From assembly GCA_949317995.1 (NCBI GenBank), contig OX439049.1, forward strand, positions 13,764,395 through 13,828,394: DNA of 64,000 nt, in the 5' to 3' direction. The DNA is from Acholoe squamosa (taxonomy: Eukaryota; Annelida; Polychaeta; Phyllodocida; Polynoidae). Made by a program: the position numbers and the translations under genes. Shown piece by piece: positions 18,488 to 26,909 of the stretch. How positions within the stretch are numbered: the stretch's first letter is position 1; each line of letters opens with the position of its first letter. Under the pieces are notes generated by a model. It made no database searches and was not told where the DNA came from. It saw only the letters and a program-made list of their open reading frames with translations.

Positions 18488-20220
18488 ACAAATTTTATTC
18501 TACTTTAACCAAAAAAAATATAACTGAGGACGATTACTGTCATGCTATTCATATGTTTAAAGCATTAAAATGTAGAAACATAAAAGATTATTTGAAAGCC
18601 TACTTGAAAATAGACGTTTTGCTTTTATGTGATGTTTTTGAATCTTTTAGAGAAAAGGCCTTAAGTTATTACGGTTTAGACCCTGCTCATTTTCTAACGG
18701 CACCTAGTTTGAGTTATCAAGCTATGTTGAAACATACAGAAGTTGAACTAGAGTTGCTTTCTGACATCGAAATATATAATTTTATAGAAGGCGGTATAAG
18801 GGGTGGCATTACTAATGTTTCTCATAGGTATGCGAAAGCTAATTTTTCCGACGAAATCATCTTTTACATAGACTGCAATAACCTTTACGGCAAATGTTTA
18901 GCAGATTTTTTGCCTCACTCAAATTTCAAATGGCTAACCCAAAATCAAATTCAAAAACTAAACATAGAAAGCATTTCAGATCATAATGAAACAGGATACA
19001 TACTGGAGGTAAGTTTAACTTACCCTGACTGTCTTCATGACATGCACAACGATTTTCCTCTAGCTCCACAAAAAATAGAAATGGAAGAACAAGAATTATC
19101 TCCGTATGCAAAAGAAATATTGAAAAAAACTGAAACGTCCTATAAAAAAGGAGGAAAAAAGCTTATATGCAATTTAAAAGACAAAAAAAATTATGTAGTG
19201 CATTATCGTAATTTAAAATTATACCTTGCATTAGGTTTAAAGATAAATAAAATTCATCGTGTTTTAAGCTTTCATCAGAAAGATTGGATGAAATCTTACA
19301 TTTTGTTCAATAACAGAGAACGAACTTTGGCTACCTCTGCTTTCGAAAAAGAATTCTTTAAGTTATTAAATAATGCAGCATTTGGTAAAACAATGGAAAA
19401 TGTCAATAAAAGAACTAACATGAAATTAACTTCAGACCCTAAAGAAAGTGAAAATCTTATAAAAAAACCTACTTTTAAATCTCTTCATATATTTCAAAAG
19501 GACTTTGTAGGAATACAAAGCAGCAAAGAAAAACCTTTACTAGACAAACCGATCTACATTGGGTTTTCTGTTTTAGAGTTATCTAAACTATGGATGTTTA
19601 ATTTCCATTATAATATCATGTTGCCTAAATTCAAAGACGTACATATTCAACTGTTATATACAGACACAGATTCTTTAGTGTATTACATAAAAGATACAAA
19701 TTATCTTAAAAAAATAAAAGATCTAAATAATTTTTTTGATTTTTCTAATTTACCTAAAGATCATTTTTTGTATGATGAAACGAACAAAAAGGTCTTAGGT
19801 AAATTTAAAGATGAAGCAGGGGGGAAAAAAATAAAAGAATTTATTGCTCTCAGGCCAAAAATGTATTCAATTTTGTTTGAGAAGGGGGAAGAAGAGAAAA
19901 AAATAAAGGGAGTCAAAAAAAGTAGCATAGAAACTATAAGGCACAATGACTTTAAGCTTACTTTAGTCCAAAATAGAATAAAAGAAGCAGAATTCGATAA
20001 CATAAGAAGCATAAAACACAAAGTGTACACTATGTCTCAAAGAAAGATATCTCTTTCTCCTTTTGAAGATAAAAGATATTTGAGAAGAGGAGGAATTAAA
20101 TCTTACGCATATGGTCATTATAAGATTCCCCCTTTAAAAAGAAAAATGAAAGAAATTCCTTTTGAAGATATTCATTCAAAAAGAAGAAAAGTTTGTGAGA
20201 TAAAGACAAAAATACAATAG
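18451..20220 (+). CDS. polB: Protein-primed family B DNA polymerase, C-terminal part (frameshifted)
   Basis: The same gene continued in the -1 frame. The frame has no ATG at its left end and homology begins directly after the A7 run, so this is not an independent gene. Palm and finger motifs are all present: motif A (YIDCNNLYG) at about 18865-18891, motif B (NNAAFGKTMENVNKR) near 19370 and motif C (YTDTDSLVY) near 19655-19683. The KMYSILFEKG segment typical of Polinton polymerases follows near 19860. The C-terminus is basic (PLKRKMKE, SKRRK). Both halves together give about 1,170 codons, normal for Polinton polymerases. Everything except the shift looks intact, arguing for a recent or functional frameshift. 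Confidence 0.85.
   Translation: MVCFERKKLPPIDKFYSTLTKKNITEDDYCHAIHMFKALKCRNIKDYLKAYLKIDVLLLCDVFESFREKALSYYGLDPAHFLTAPSLSYQAMLKHTEVELELLSDIEIYNFIEGGIRGGITNVSHRYAKANFSDEIIFYIDCNNLYGKCLADFLPHSNFKWLTQNQIQKLNIESISDHNETGYILEVSLTYPDCLHDMHNDFPLAPQKIEMEEQELSPYAKEILKKTETSYKKGGKKLICNLKDKKNYVVHYRNLKLYLALGLKINKIHRVLSFHQKDWMKSYILFNNRERTLATSAFEKEFFKLLNNAAFGKTMENVNKRTNMKLTSDPKESENLIKKPTFKSLHIFQKDFVGIQSSKEKPLLDKPIYIGFSVLELSKLWMFNFHYNIMLPKFKDVHIQLLYTDTDSLVYYIKDTNYLKKIKDLNNFFDFSNLPKDHFLYDETNKKVLGKFKDEAGGKKIKEFIALRPKMYSILFEKGEEEKKIKGVKKSSIETIRHNDFKLTLVQNRIKEAEFDNIRSIKHKVYTMSQRKISLSPFEDKRYLRRGGIKSYAYGHYKIPPLKRKMKEIPFEDIHSKRRKVCEIKTKIQ
18468..18475 (+). promoter_or_regulatory. A-rich slippery site or indel in polB
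   Basis: Seven A followed by T. In the upstream frame this reads A-AAA-AAT, which fits the X-XXY-YYZ form of a -1 slippery heptamer. The upstream frame stops 10 bases further on. No obvious strong pseudoknot follows in the AT-rich sequence, so an indel in a homopolymer is at least as likely. Confidence 0.5.
20195..20203 (+). promoter_or_regulatory. TGAGATAAA motif before the PC4-like gene
   Basis: Inside the last codons of polB, 41 bp before the PC4-like ATG. Confidence 0.4.
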
Positions 20221-20243
20221 CAAACTATCTGCAAACAAACAAA

Positions 20244-20564
20244 ATGAGTAAATCATCTAAATATCCTACTTTAGCTTTTGGCAAAAGGAAAAGAATAGAC
20301 ATAAATAAATTCAAAGGAAAAATATACTTACATTTTCATGATATGGTAAAAGAGAAAAGTATTTCTCTCCTTAAAGAAGAATATGATTTACTCTTTGAAC
20401 TAAGGAATAAAATAGATAAAAAAATAGATAAAATTAAAAAAATGAGTGAAGAAGAAAAGCCTGGAAAGACTAAGAACACTAAGAAAAAGAAAGAAAAATC
20501 AAAGTCTCATAGCGACAGCAGCAGCGACGATAACATAGCCTCTAGTGACAGTGACAGCGATTGA
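20244..20564 (+). CDS. PC4/p15-like single-stranded DNA-binding coactivator
   Basis: 106 residues. Residues 9-60 match the PC4 C-terminal domain: a basic strand FGKRKRIDINKFKGKIYLHF, a shortened loop (HDMVKEKS), the ISLLKEEYDLLFEL strand-helix, and a closing helix (RNKIDKKIDKI). PC4 binds single-stranded and melted promoter DNA and helps RNA polymerase II; viral relatives may act in replication or late transcription. The tail is Lys-rich, then a pure Ser/Asp stretch (SHSDSSSDDNIASSDSDSD). In animal PC4 a similar acidic Ser-rich region lies at the N-terminus, so the order is reversed here. The gene sits between polB and a zinc protein, a sensible place for a replication or transcription factor. 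Confidence 0.65.
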   Translation: MSKSSKYPTLAFGKRKRIDINKFKGKIYLHFHDMVKEKSISLLKEEYDLLFELRNKIDKKIDKIKKMSEEEKPGKTKNTKKKKEKSKSHSDSSSDDNIASSDSDSD

Positions 20565-20573
20565 AAACCTTAG

Positions 20574-20582
20574 TGAGATAAG
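20574..20582 (+). promoter_or_regulatory. TGAGATAAG motif before the zinc-protein gene
   Basis: In the 94-bp gap between the PC4-like gene and the zinc-protein gene, 77 bp before its ATG. Confidence 0.5.
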
Positions 20583-20658
20583 AGCTACAGCAAAAAAGAT
20601 TACAAGATATCTACGGTCAAAGTATCTTTGTTTTGAATAAGATAAAAATATACATAAA

Positions 20659-21120
20659 ATGCCTGTTAAGTGTGAATATTGTGGAAGAAAAGGGAGAATA
20701 GTTCAAGATAAAAAATATTGTGAAAAATGTCAAAAAAGCATGGTTCAAGAATGCATAAGGTGTCATAAACCTTTTCATTCTCTCCATTATTTTTCTGCTG
20801 ACGAAAATCATTTGAGATGTAATTCATGCCATACACAATATCTCAAAGAAAAAATGAGGAACAAAGCTAAGTCTGCTCAAAATAAATTGAAGCTAATTAT
20901 CGACGAAAAAATCAGCGACACAGAAAACTCTAGCTCCGAAGAATCAGAAGGAAAAGACAACCTGACAGCCTCTCCTTTGCCTGAAGACGAAAATGAAAAT
21001 CGAAGCAAAAAAAGAAATAAAAGAAAAGCAGGGACTAGCATGACAGAAGATGAAGAAAGTGAGAAAGAAGAAAAAGAAGTCAAGAAAGAAAAAAAACCAG
21101 AAAACTATTTGTTCCACTAA
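20659..21120 (+). CDS. Zinc-binding protein with acidic/basic tail
   Basis: 153 residues. The N-terminal 60 residues hold four C-x2-C knuckles (CEYC, CEKC, CIRC, CNSC) plus His residues (CHKPFHSLHYF), enough for two interleaved zinc ions in a RING/PHD/zinc-ribbon-like fold. Residues 75-153 are alternating acidic Ser-rich and Lys-rich sequence. The last 70 bases overlap another open frame (to 21253) that would give a basic tail ending in a foldable NQTRIPDGFIPIYTN segment, so a late frameshift may have shortened the protein. It is found between the replication genes and the integrase; the precise role is unknown. Confidence 0.6.
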   Translation: MPVKCEYCGRKGRIVQDKKYCEKCQKSMVQECIRCHKPFHSLHYFSADENHLRCNSCHTQYLKEKMRNKAKSAQNKLKLIIDEKISDTENSSSEESEGKDNLTASPLPEDENENRSKKRNKRKAGTSMTEDEESEKEEKEVKKEKKPENYLFH

Positions 21121-21253
21121 AGGTAAAACTGTGTTGAAGAAAACCGGAAACGTAAGAAAACATGCACAAAAAACTATTGGAACTAACACAAACCAAACTA
21201 GAATACCTGATGGGTTTATTCCTATATACACTAATATCTATGCTATAGAATAA

Positions 21254-21714
21254 TATTTCTTTTATAAGGCAAAAAGATTTTTTTGTTTCATTTTTTCACG
21301 GAAATCCGGAAACTTGCATTGCATTTAATGACTTTTTTCATGCGTAAAAATGGGTTAAAATCTGTGCTAATATGCCCCATTCTGTGAATTTATGCATTGG
21401 CAGAAAGTACACCTCAATGGAGGAACTTGCGCTAATGCCAAGTTTTTTATGGTACATATATTTTAAAACCTATGTGTCAGCAAAAAGTACATCTCGAAAG
21501 AGAAATTTGTGCTCTTGCTCAACTCATAAGGGGATAAAATATGTCTCTACCTTTTTTTTCTTGGAATGGACGCGTATCGGATTTCCATTTTGTTTCGCGT
21601 GCACGAAAAAAGTTGTGTCATTCATTTATTTAAAAATGTTGTGAAAAATGTTTTGTCTGAATGCTGTTGCAAAAGATGTCGTTCATTCATCAAAAATTAT
21701 ATCACCTACTACTC
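21254..21714. repeat. Non-coding gap with a diverged direct repeat
   Basis: The phrase (C/A)AGAAAGTACACCTC...GGAA(C)TTG(C/T)GCT occurs near 21400 and, diverged, near 21485 (AAAAAGTACATCTC...GAAATTTGTGCT). Small frames here have no family resemblance. Confidence 0.4.
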
Positions 21715-21722
21715 TGAGATGG
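21715..21722 (+). promoter_or_regulatory. TGAGATGG motif before the integrase gene
   Basis: A weaker match to the recurrent motif, 45 bp before the integrase ATG at 21760. Confidence 0.35.
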
Positions 21723-21759
21723 TTCTATTTTCATGTTCATAAGCAAATATTTTTCAAAC

Positions 21760-22704
21760 ATGGACAAAGAAAATATTTTGAAAAAAATTTATTTCACTCC
21801 TTCTCATCCTTCATCTTTTTCTTCTGTGAAAAAATTATATGAAGCCGCTAAAAAAATAGATGAAAATATAACGAGAAAGGACGTGCTAAATTTTCTCCGT
21901 AACACTAGAACTTATACTTCACATAAGAAAATAATATATAAATTTCTTCGAAGAAAAACAATAGTGAAAGGCATAAACAATCAATGGCAAATTGATTTAA
22001 TAAGTATTTTTAACCTTAAAGATCAAAACAATGGAATAAAATATTTATTAGCCTGTATAGATTGTTTTTCACGTTATGCTTATGTTGAACCTTTAGTGAA
22101 CAAAACTGCATATGTCACTCTAGACGGCTTCAAAAAAATTTTGTTAAAAAGCAATGTTAAGCCCAACTTAATACAATTAGATGAAGGAAGCGAATTTAAA
22201 GGTGTTTTTCAAAATTTTTTAAAAGAAAATGAAATAAAATTTTTCAGTACTTCTCAAGACACTAAATGTGCTATAGTAGAAAGATTCAATCGTACCATAC
22301 AAGACAAAATATATAAATATCTTTCTTTCAAAAAGAGTCTGAGATATATAGACGTTCTACAGGATTTAGTTAAAAGTTATAATCATAGTAAACATAGAAC
22401 ATTAGGAATAAGTCCTTCTGAAGTAACCAAATCAAACGAAAAAAAAATATGGTTAAAGCAATACGGAAAATATTTGTACAGCAAAAGAATTAAACTGCCT
22501 TTTAAAGTAGGAGATAAAGTACGAATAAGTAAATATAAGACTGCTTTCAGAAGAGGGTATTCTTCTCATTGGAAAGAAGAAATTTTTCAAATAGCATATG
22601 TTCTTAGAACATGGCCTGCTACTTATGTGTTAACAGACAAAAATAATGAAATATTGAGTGGTAGTTTTTATAAAGAAGAATTAAACAAAATAAAAGGAAA
22701 ATAA
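21760..22704 (+). CDS. int: Retroviral-type DDE integrase of Polinton class
   Basis: 314 residues from ATG 21760, chosen because MDKENILKKIYF is the usual Polinton integrase start; the frame is open nine codons earlier. The N-terminal zinc-free region is followed by the catalytic core with D79 (WQIDLI), D141 (LDEGSEF) and E174 (IVERFNR). Conserved CIDCFSRYAYVEP and YNHSKHRTLGISPSEV segments flank these. The C-terminal 70 residues (FKVGDKVRISKY...) form an SH3/chromo-like DNA-binding part. It joins the linear element to host DNA, normally with a 5-6 bp target duplication. All catalytic residues are present. It is closely followed by the packaging ATPase. Confidence 0.93.
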   Translation: MDKENILKKIYFTPSHPSSFSSVKKLYEAAKKIDENITRKDVLNFLRNTRTYTSHKKIIYKFLRRKTIVKGINNQWQIDLISIFNLKDQNNGIKYLLACIDCFSRYAYVEPLVNKTAYVTLDGFKKILLKSNVKPNLIQLDEGSEFKGVFQNFLKENEIKFFSTSQDTKCAIVERFNRTIQDKIYKYLSFKKSLRYIDVLQDLVKSYNHSKHRTLGISPSEVTKSNEKKIWLKQYGKYLYSKRIKLPFKVGDKVRISKYKTAFRRGYSSHWKEEIFQIAYVLRTWPATYVLTDKNNEILSGSFYKEELNKIKGK

Positions 22705-22707
22705 AAA

Positions 22708-23370
22708 ATGGAAGACATAGAATTCCCTGTTTTCAATGCATGTATTAGAATTCCATTTTCTATGATCATAGCAGGACCAAGCGACAGTGGAAAAACTACT
22801 TTTGTGTATGATCTATTAAAAAATAATGAGCGAATAATAGAAAAAAAAATAGACTATGTCATATGGTGTTATGGTCAAACCCCTCCTGCTAAAAAAGACT
22901 CTATGGAGGGGAAAAGCATAAGATTTTTGAACGGTATTCCTTCTTCTTTTGATAAATATATAAAACCTGACCTTAATGGACTTGTTATTTTAGATGATTT
23001 AATGAAAGAATGTGGAAATAATCCTGAAATAGGAAAACTTTTCACTCAAACATGTCATCATGAATCGATAAATGTTATATATATTTCACAAAATTATTAT
23101 TCTGAAGGAAAAGAAAGGCAAACTGTTAATAGAAATGCGACGTATTTAGTTATTTTTAATTCACCTTTAGATCAAACTGTCCCTCTAACATTAGGGAGAA
23201 AACTGTTGCCTAAAAATTATAAAACTTTTGTTAATATTTTCAATGAAGCAACTAGGAAACCACATTCCTATCTTTTAATAGATGGTCATCAAAAAACTCC
23301 TCAAGAATACAGATTTAGGAGCAACATATTTGACATAGGACAAGAGGTGTATATACCTAACAAAACATAA
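22708..23370 (+). CDS. FtsK/HerA-type (A32-like) genome packaging ATPase
   Basis: 220 residues, starting three bases after the integrase stop. Walker A is GPSDSGKT (23-30) and Walker B is LVILDDLM (92-99). A conserved HHESINVIYISQNYY segment (about 110-130) and a sensor-like Asn (IFNSP) follow. This is the usual size and motif set of Polinton packaging ATPases, which pump DNA into the capsid. The Walker A Lys/Thr and the Walker B acidic pair are intact. Confidence 0.93.
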   Translation: MEDIEFPVFNACIRIPFSMIIAGPSDSGKTTFVYDLLKNNERIIEKKIDYVIWCYGQTPPAKKDSMEGKSIRFLNGIPSSFDKYIKPDLNGLVILDDLMKECGNNPEIGKLFTQTCHHESINVIYISQNYYSEGKERQTVNRNATYLVIFNSPLDQTVPLTLGRKLLPKNYKTFVNIFNEATRKPHSYLLIDGHQKTPQEYRFRSNIFDIGQEVYIPNKT

Positions 23371-23412
23371 AACAGAAAACAACTATACATGTATGAACCA
23401 ACATAAAGTTCG

Positions 23413-23420
23413 TGAGATTG
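23413..23420 (+). promoter_or_regulatory. TGAGATTG motif before the core-protein gene
   Basis: In the gap after the ATPase gene, 61 bp before ATG 23474. Confidence 0.35.
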
Positions 23421-23473
23421 AATAAAATATATGAAAAAAATAAAAGTTTTTGTGTGAAAGTTGATTTATAAGA

Positions 23474-23944
23474 ATGCCACCGTTAGAGAAAAAAATGCCT
23501 GTTTCTAAAAGAAAAGGAAAAAAAACAATAAAAAAGAAATCAATTGTAGCAAAAAGAAAAAAAAGAACTAGCTGCAAACGACCAAAAAGAAAAATCAAGA
23601 AGAAAGCAGCAAACATCAGATCAGTCAAAAGATTAGCTTTTTTGACAATGTTAGGAAACACAAAAAACAAAAGAAAAAGAGATTTGTTAATAGAATATGC
23701 AGATAAAGAAGATTTAGATTCTATATGTCAGTGCATTTTTAATGTTCTTACAGGAAACATTAAATTAAATTCAGTGTCTTATTCAAAGTTAAAAAAATAC
23801 AAGAACACTTTAAGATATCTTATTAATAGACGTGTGAATAACAAAAAAAGGAAAGCAGTTTTAAAACAAAAAGGTGGATTTCTCTCTCTTCTCCTCCCTT
23901 TAGCAGTGTCCTTAATAGGAGGATTGGCAGGTGCAAAAAATTAA
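23474..23944 (+). CDS. Basic virion core-type protein with hydrophobic C-terminus
   Basis: 156 residues. The first 50 are almost pure Lys/Arg patches (KRKGKKTIKKK, KRPKRKIKKK), as in DNA-condensing core proteins. The middle is helical (RSVKRLAFLTMLG, KLKKYKNTLRYLINRR). The end is KQKGGFLSLLLPLAVSLIGGL, the GG-hydrophobic tail shared by small Polinton/adintovirus virion proteins, possibly membrane-active. Context fits: it sits between the packaging ATPase and the late capsid genes. The exact adenoviral equivalent is uncertain. It overlaps the next open frame slightly. Confidence 0.7.
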   Translation: MPPLEKKMPVSKRKGKKTIKKKSIVAKRKKRTSCKRPKRKIKKKAANIRSVKRLAFLTMLGNTKNKRKRDLLIEYADKEDLDSICQCIFNVLTGNIKLNSVSYSKLKKYKNTLRYLINRRVNNKKRKAVLKQKGGFLSLLLPLAVSLIGGLAGAKN

Positions 23945-23948
23945 TATT

Positions 23949-24977
23949 ATGGCTAGCTTCAAAAAAAGTATAGTTATACCTTTAGCAACTTACAAAAAAT
24001 TATCTTCAGCAAAAAATCATGCTAATGAAAAAAACACTGACCAAGAAAAAAATCCTGCTCTCGAAAGGCAACAAGAATTATTAGCGCAAAGAATGTATAA
24101 CGTGAAACCGTATAAGATATTAAGCACAAATCAAAATATAGCTAAAGACTCAGCTTTCATGTATTCTGCTCCTACAGAAAAAAAACAAGAAATAATACCA
24201 GGTATATCAATACTTGAGATCTCATCCAACATAAGACAAGCACAAATTCCTTACATAAAAGAAATTCTCAAAAAAATGATAGAACTGAACTATCTATGGA
24301 ATGAACATGGTGAAATTATCATCAGAGGTAAACTAATCAGAAATTCTAATGTGATAAGCATCATGAAATTCTTTTCAAATGCAAGCATAAAAACAGAACC
24401 TATAGGAACAGAAGAACTTTGGGTTAATATATCTAATCATATTCCTAAATCGTGGTTTTTAAATAAGCCAAAAATAACTAAAAAAAACAATCGTCCTTAT
24501 ATCATAAAAAAATATCCTTTAGAAGATCAAAACATGGAAGACAAACAAAGAAATGAAAGCAATTATTCTACAGATGCTACAGACGATGAATTTTCTGAAG
24601 ACGGCAATTTGGATGAAACTCTTCTTCAAGAAAAAGAAAAGCCCCTTCTGAAAAAAACAACTACAGAAGATACTGAAGATAAAAATAACGACACCGACTA
24701 TCTTTCTGCAAATGAAGAAGACAAAATAGGAGAAGCCAGCGGAGGCATAGTGAAAACTCCAATAAAAAATATCCCTCCTCTCCCTTTCGAAGAAAAGCAA
24801 CCCAGCAAAGAAAGAGACGTAAAAATATCTTACCCAAGCCCACAAGAAGACGTCTTCGGGAAAATTAAAACAAACAAAAATTTGTCAGGAAAGCCGTCAC
24901 CTTATTCTACTCGATCTGGAAGAAGAACCAAAAAAAACCCAAGATATTCTTCTAAGGAATGGGCATCTGACTGGTAG
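23949..24977 (+). CDS. Conserved Polinton late protein with disordered tail
   Basis: 342 residues from ATG 23949; a GTG-started extension of six codons is open but unlikely. It begins with the KKSIVIPLATYKKL segment typical of a Polinton late protein of unknown role. Residues about 130-165 contain LWNEHGEIIIRGKLIRNSNVISIMKFF, the most conserved part of that family. From about 195 the protein is acidic and disordered, then ends in a basic, aromatic tail (STRSGRRTKKNPRYSSKEW). It is probably a virion or assembly factor. Spacing to neighbours is tight, as in a late cluster. Confidence 0.7.
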   Translation: MASFKKSIVIPLATYKKLSSAKNHANEKNTDQEKNPALERQQELLAQRMYNVKPYKILSTNQNIAKDSAFMYSAPTEKKQEIIPGISILEISSNIRQAQIPYIKEILKKMIELNYLWNEHGEIIIRGKLIRNSNVISIMKFFSNASIKTEPIGTEELWVNISNHIPKSWFLNKPKITKKNNRPYIIKKYPLEDQNMEDKQRNESNYSTDATDDEFSEDGNLDETLLQEKEKPLLKKTTTEDTEDKNNDTDYLSANEEDKIGEASGGIVKTPIKNIPPLPFEEKQPSKERDVKISYPSPQEDVFGKIKTNKNLSGKPSPYSTRSGRRTKKNPRYSSKEWASDW

Positions 24978-24990
24978 AGATAAATTGTTT

Positions 24991-24999
24991 TGAGATAAA
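24991..24999 (+). promoter_or_regulatory. TGAGATAAA motif before the pX/pVI-like gene
   Basis: In the 51-bp gap, 38 bp before ATG 25029. A second AGAGATAAA lies at 24976. Confidence 0.5.
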
Positions 25000-25028
25000 T
25001 CAAAAAAAATAAATAAAAATACATCAAA

Positions 25029-25469
25029 ATGTATTCTAACGATTCACCTGAAGATATATATTATAAACATTTTTTAACTAAGCGATCTTATCCTTATGAT
25101 GTACAGTATGGAAAAGGATACTATTCTTTAACCCCCTTCGTAGGAAGCAGAAATCAAAAAGGTTATGGGCTAGGTGGTATTTTAAAAGGATTGTTTAAGA
25201 CAGTTATTCCTTTGGTGAAACCTGTTGTGGCATCAGCCGCAAAAGGAATAGGAAAAAGAGCCTTAACAGGAGGAATTAAAGTAGCAAAAAATGTCATGAA
25301 AGGTGAAAACTTTAAACGAGCTTTAAAAAGAGAAGCTCAAGAAACTTTGTCTGATTTAGGCAAAGAAGTTATTTCACATGTAACCAAGAAAAGAAAAGTT
25401 AATAAAACGATCACAAATAAAAAAAGAAATAGATTTAGAAGAAATTTCAAAAAAGATATCTTTGGTTAA
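25029..25469 (+). CDS. Amphipathic basic virion protein (pX/pVI-like)
   Basis: 146 residues. A Gly-rich lead (KGYGLGGILKGLFKTVIPLVKP, about 49-70) precedes an Ala/Gly/Lys amphipathic stretch (VASAAKGIGKRALTGGIKVA), then helices and a C-terminal basic tail (KKRKV, KKRNRFRRNFKK) containing likely nuclear localisation signals. This order is typical of the small Polinton/adintovirus proteins compared with adenovirus pX or pVI, which compact DNA or disrupt membranes. It lies directly before the major capsid gene, the usual place. Confidence 0.75.
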   Translation: MYSNDSPEDIYYKHFLTKRSYPYDVQYGKGYYSLTPFVGSRNQKGYGLGGILKGLFKTVIPLVKPVVASAAKGIGKRALTGGIKVAKNVMKGENFKRALKREAQETLSDLGKEVISHVTKKRKVNKTITNKKRNRFRRNFKKDIFG

Positions 25470-25481
25470 CATAAAATAACC

Positions 25482-25490
25482 TGAGATTAC
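25482..25490 (+). promoter_or_regulatory. TGAGATTAC motif before the major capsid gene
   Basis: 66 bp before the major capsid ATG. It differs from the best form of the motif in the last bases. Confidence 0.4.
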
Positions 25491-25547
25491 TGAAAAGAAG
25501 AGAAAAACAAACAAATATTTTTGAAGTTTGTTCATCACCTTAAAAAA

Positions 25548-26900
25548 ATGTCATTGTTAGACGAAGATCCTTGTTTTTGTGTAGCCTCGGAATTTGATTT
25601 TACTCATGTTCCTCCAACAGATATAAGTAGAGTTAAAACTTATTATGAAAAAGTTGAGCCCACTGCTTCTCCTAACAGCACTACAGTTCAATTCACTTTA
25701 AAATCTAAACATACAGATTTCATTTCTTTGCACGACAGTTTTATTCGAGTGTCTGGCAAAATATTAAAAGCTGACAAACAAAATCCAGATGCTCCAGCTA
25801 ACGATGGGACAATAAACGATAAAGCTAAAGTTTTTCCAGTGAATTATTTTGCTTCTACTATGTTTAAAAATGTGAAACTTTCTATAGCAGGAATACGAAT
25901 ATCAGACAGCAATGATTTGCACGGATATAGATCTATTCTGGAATATATTTTAAGTTATGATCCAACCACTGCTAAACACTTGGGAGCTTTGGCTATGTAT
26001 TACAAAGACGATAAAGATTTCAACGAAGTAACAAATGTTAACAGCGACGATCATAATTCTGGAGTGAAAGCACGTTATAACAAAACTAAAAACGGGAAAT
26101 TATTTGAAGTCATAGGACGAATTCATAATGACCTTTTTGCTCAGGTCAAAGTGTTACCTGGAGATCTGCCTCTTACTATAGAATTTGATAGAGCAGACGA
26201 AGACTTTTGTTTGATGTCTAAATTAGGAACACAAAAATACATAATAGACATACAGGGCATACATTTATTCATAAAAAGAATAAGAGTGTCTGAAAAATTC
26301 CATAAAAAAATAATGGATGCTAGAATGGTTACTCCGTATTGGGATTATCCTGTGAACAAAATAGACATGAAATACGTCACTTTTGGTCCTCAGAAATCTA
26401 TTTTGCAAGCCTCTCATATAGTGAACAACACTCCTCTTCCAAAAAGAGTCATCATAGGGTTAGTTCATTTAGATGCCTTTACAGGAAGTCATAATCGTAA
26501 TCCGTTTCAATTTGAGCACTTCAAAGCTAAGGAAATAGAACTGAAAGTGAACGACGGTGGAACTCCTTTTTATCACTATGAATTAGATTACCCTAATGAT
26601 TTATACAATATGGCCTACCTAGCTCTTATACGGTCTACAGGTTCAATTTTCAGAGACGATACGATAGATATTTCTTTCGACGAATTCAAAAAAGGACATT
26701 GTCTTTACTGTTTTGACATATCTAAAAACGGAATAACGTCAGGCACATTCGAATATTCAGAAAATGGTTCTTTAGGATTTGTCATAAAACTAGAAGAAGA
26801 ATTAACCCATGGAGTAGCAGCTATCGTATATTTAGAACATCATGAACTCCTGAGATTAGATTCTAGCAATATATTAAGAGCAAAATCTGAAACAGCATAA
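25548..26900 (+). CDS. mcp: Major capsid protein, double jelly-roll (hexon-like)
   Basis: 450 residues from ATG 25548; the nine upstream codons beginning with TTG are not used. The N-terminal EFDFTHVPPTDISR and YYEKVEPTASPNST segments, DFISLHDSFIRVSGKI near residue 62, and VNYFASTMFKNVKLSIAG near 100 follow the Polinton major capsid pattern. So do LFAQVKVLPGDLPLTIEFDRADEDFCL near 200 and YWDYPVNKIDMKYV near 255. This trimeric protein forms the icosahedral shell. No stop or frameshift is seen and length is normal. Confidence 0.92.
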   Translation: MSLLDEDPCFCVASEFDFTHVPPTDISRVKTYYEKVEPTASPNSTTVQFTLKSKHTDFISLHDSFIRVSGKILKADKQNPDAPANDGTINDKAKVFPVNYFASTMFKNVKLSIAGIRISDSNDLHGYRSILEYILSYDPTTAKHLGALAMYYKDDKDFNEVTNVNSDDHNSGVKARYNKTKNGKLFEVIGRIHNDLFAQVKVLPGDLPLTIEFDRADEDFCLMSKLGTQKYIIDIQGIHLFIKRIRVSEKFHKKIMDARMVTPYWDYPVNKIDMKYVTFGPQKSILQASHIVNNTPLPKRVIIGLVHLDAFTGSHNRNPFQFEHFKAKEIELKVNDGGTPFYHYELDYPNDLYNMAYLALIRSTGSIFRDDTIDISFDEFKKGHCLYCFDISKNGITSGTFEYSENGSLGFVIKLEEELTHGVAAIVYLEHHELLRLDSSNILRAKSETA

Positions 26901-26909
26901 TTCCTAAAA

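Noticed and set aside
18451-20220. An independent second DNA polymerase gene
   Set aside because: The frame lacks an ATG at its start and carries exactly the domains missing from the upstream frame, so both are halves of one gene.
21372-21842. Two small genes before the integrase
   Set aside because: The frames overlap a diverged direct repeat and the start of the integrase, and show no family resemblance.
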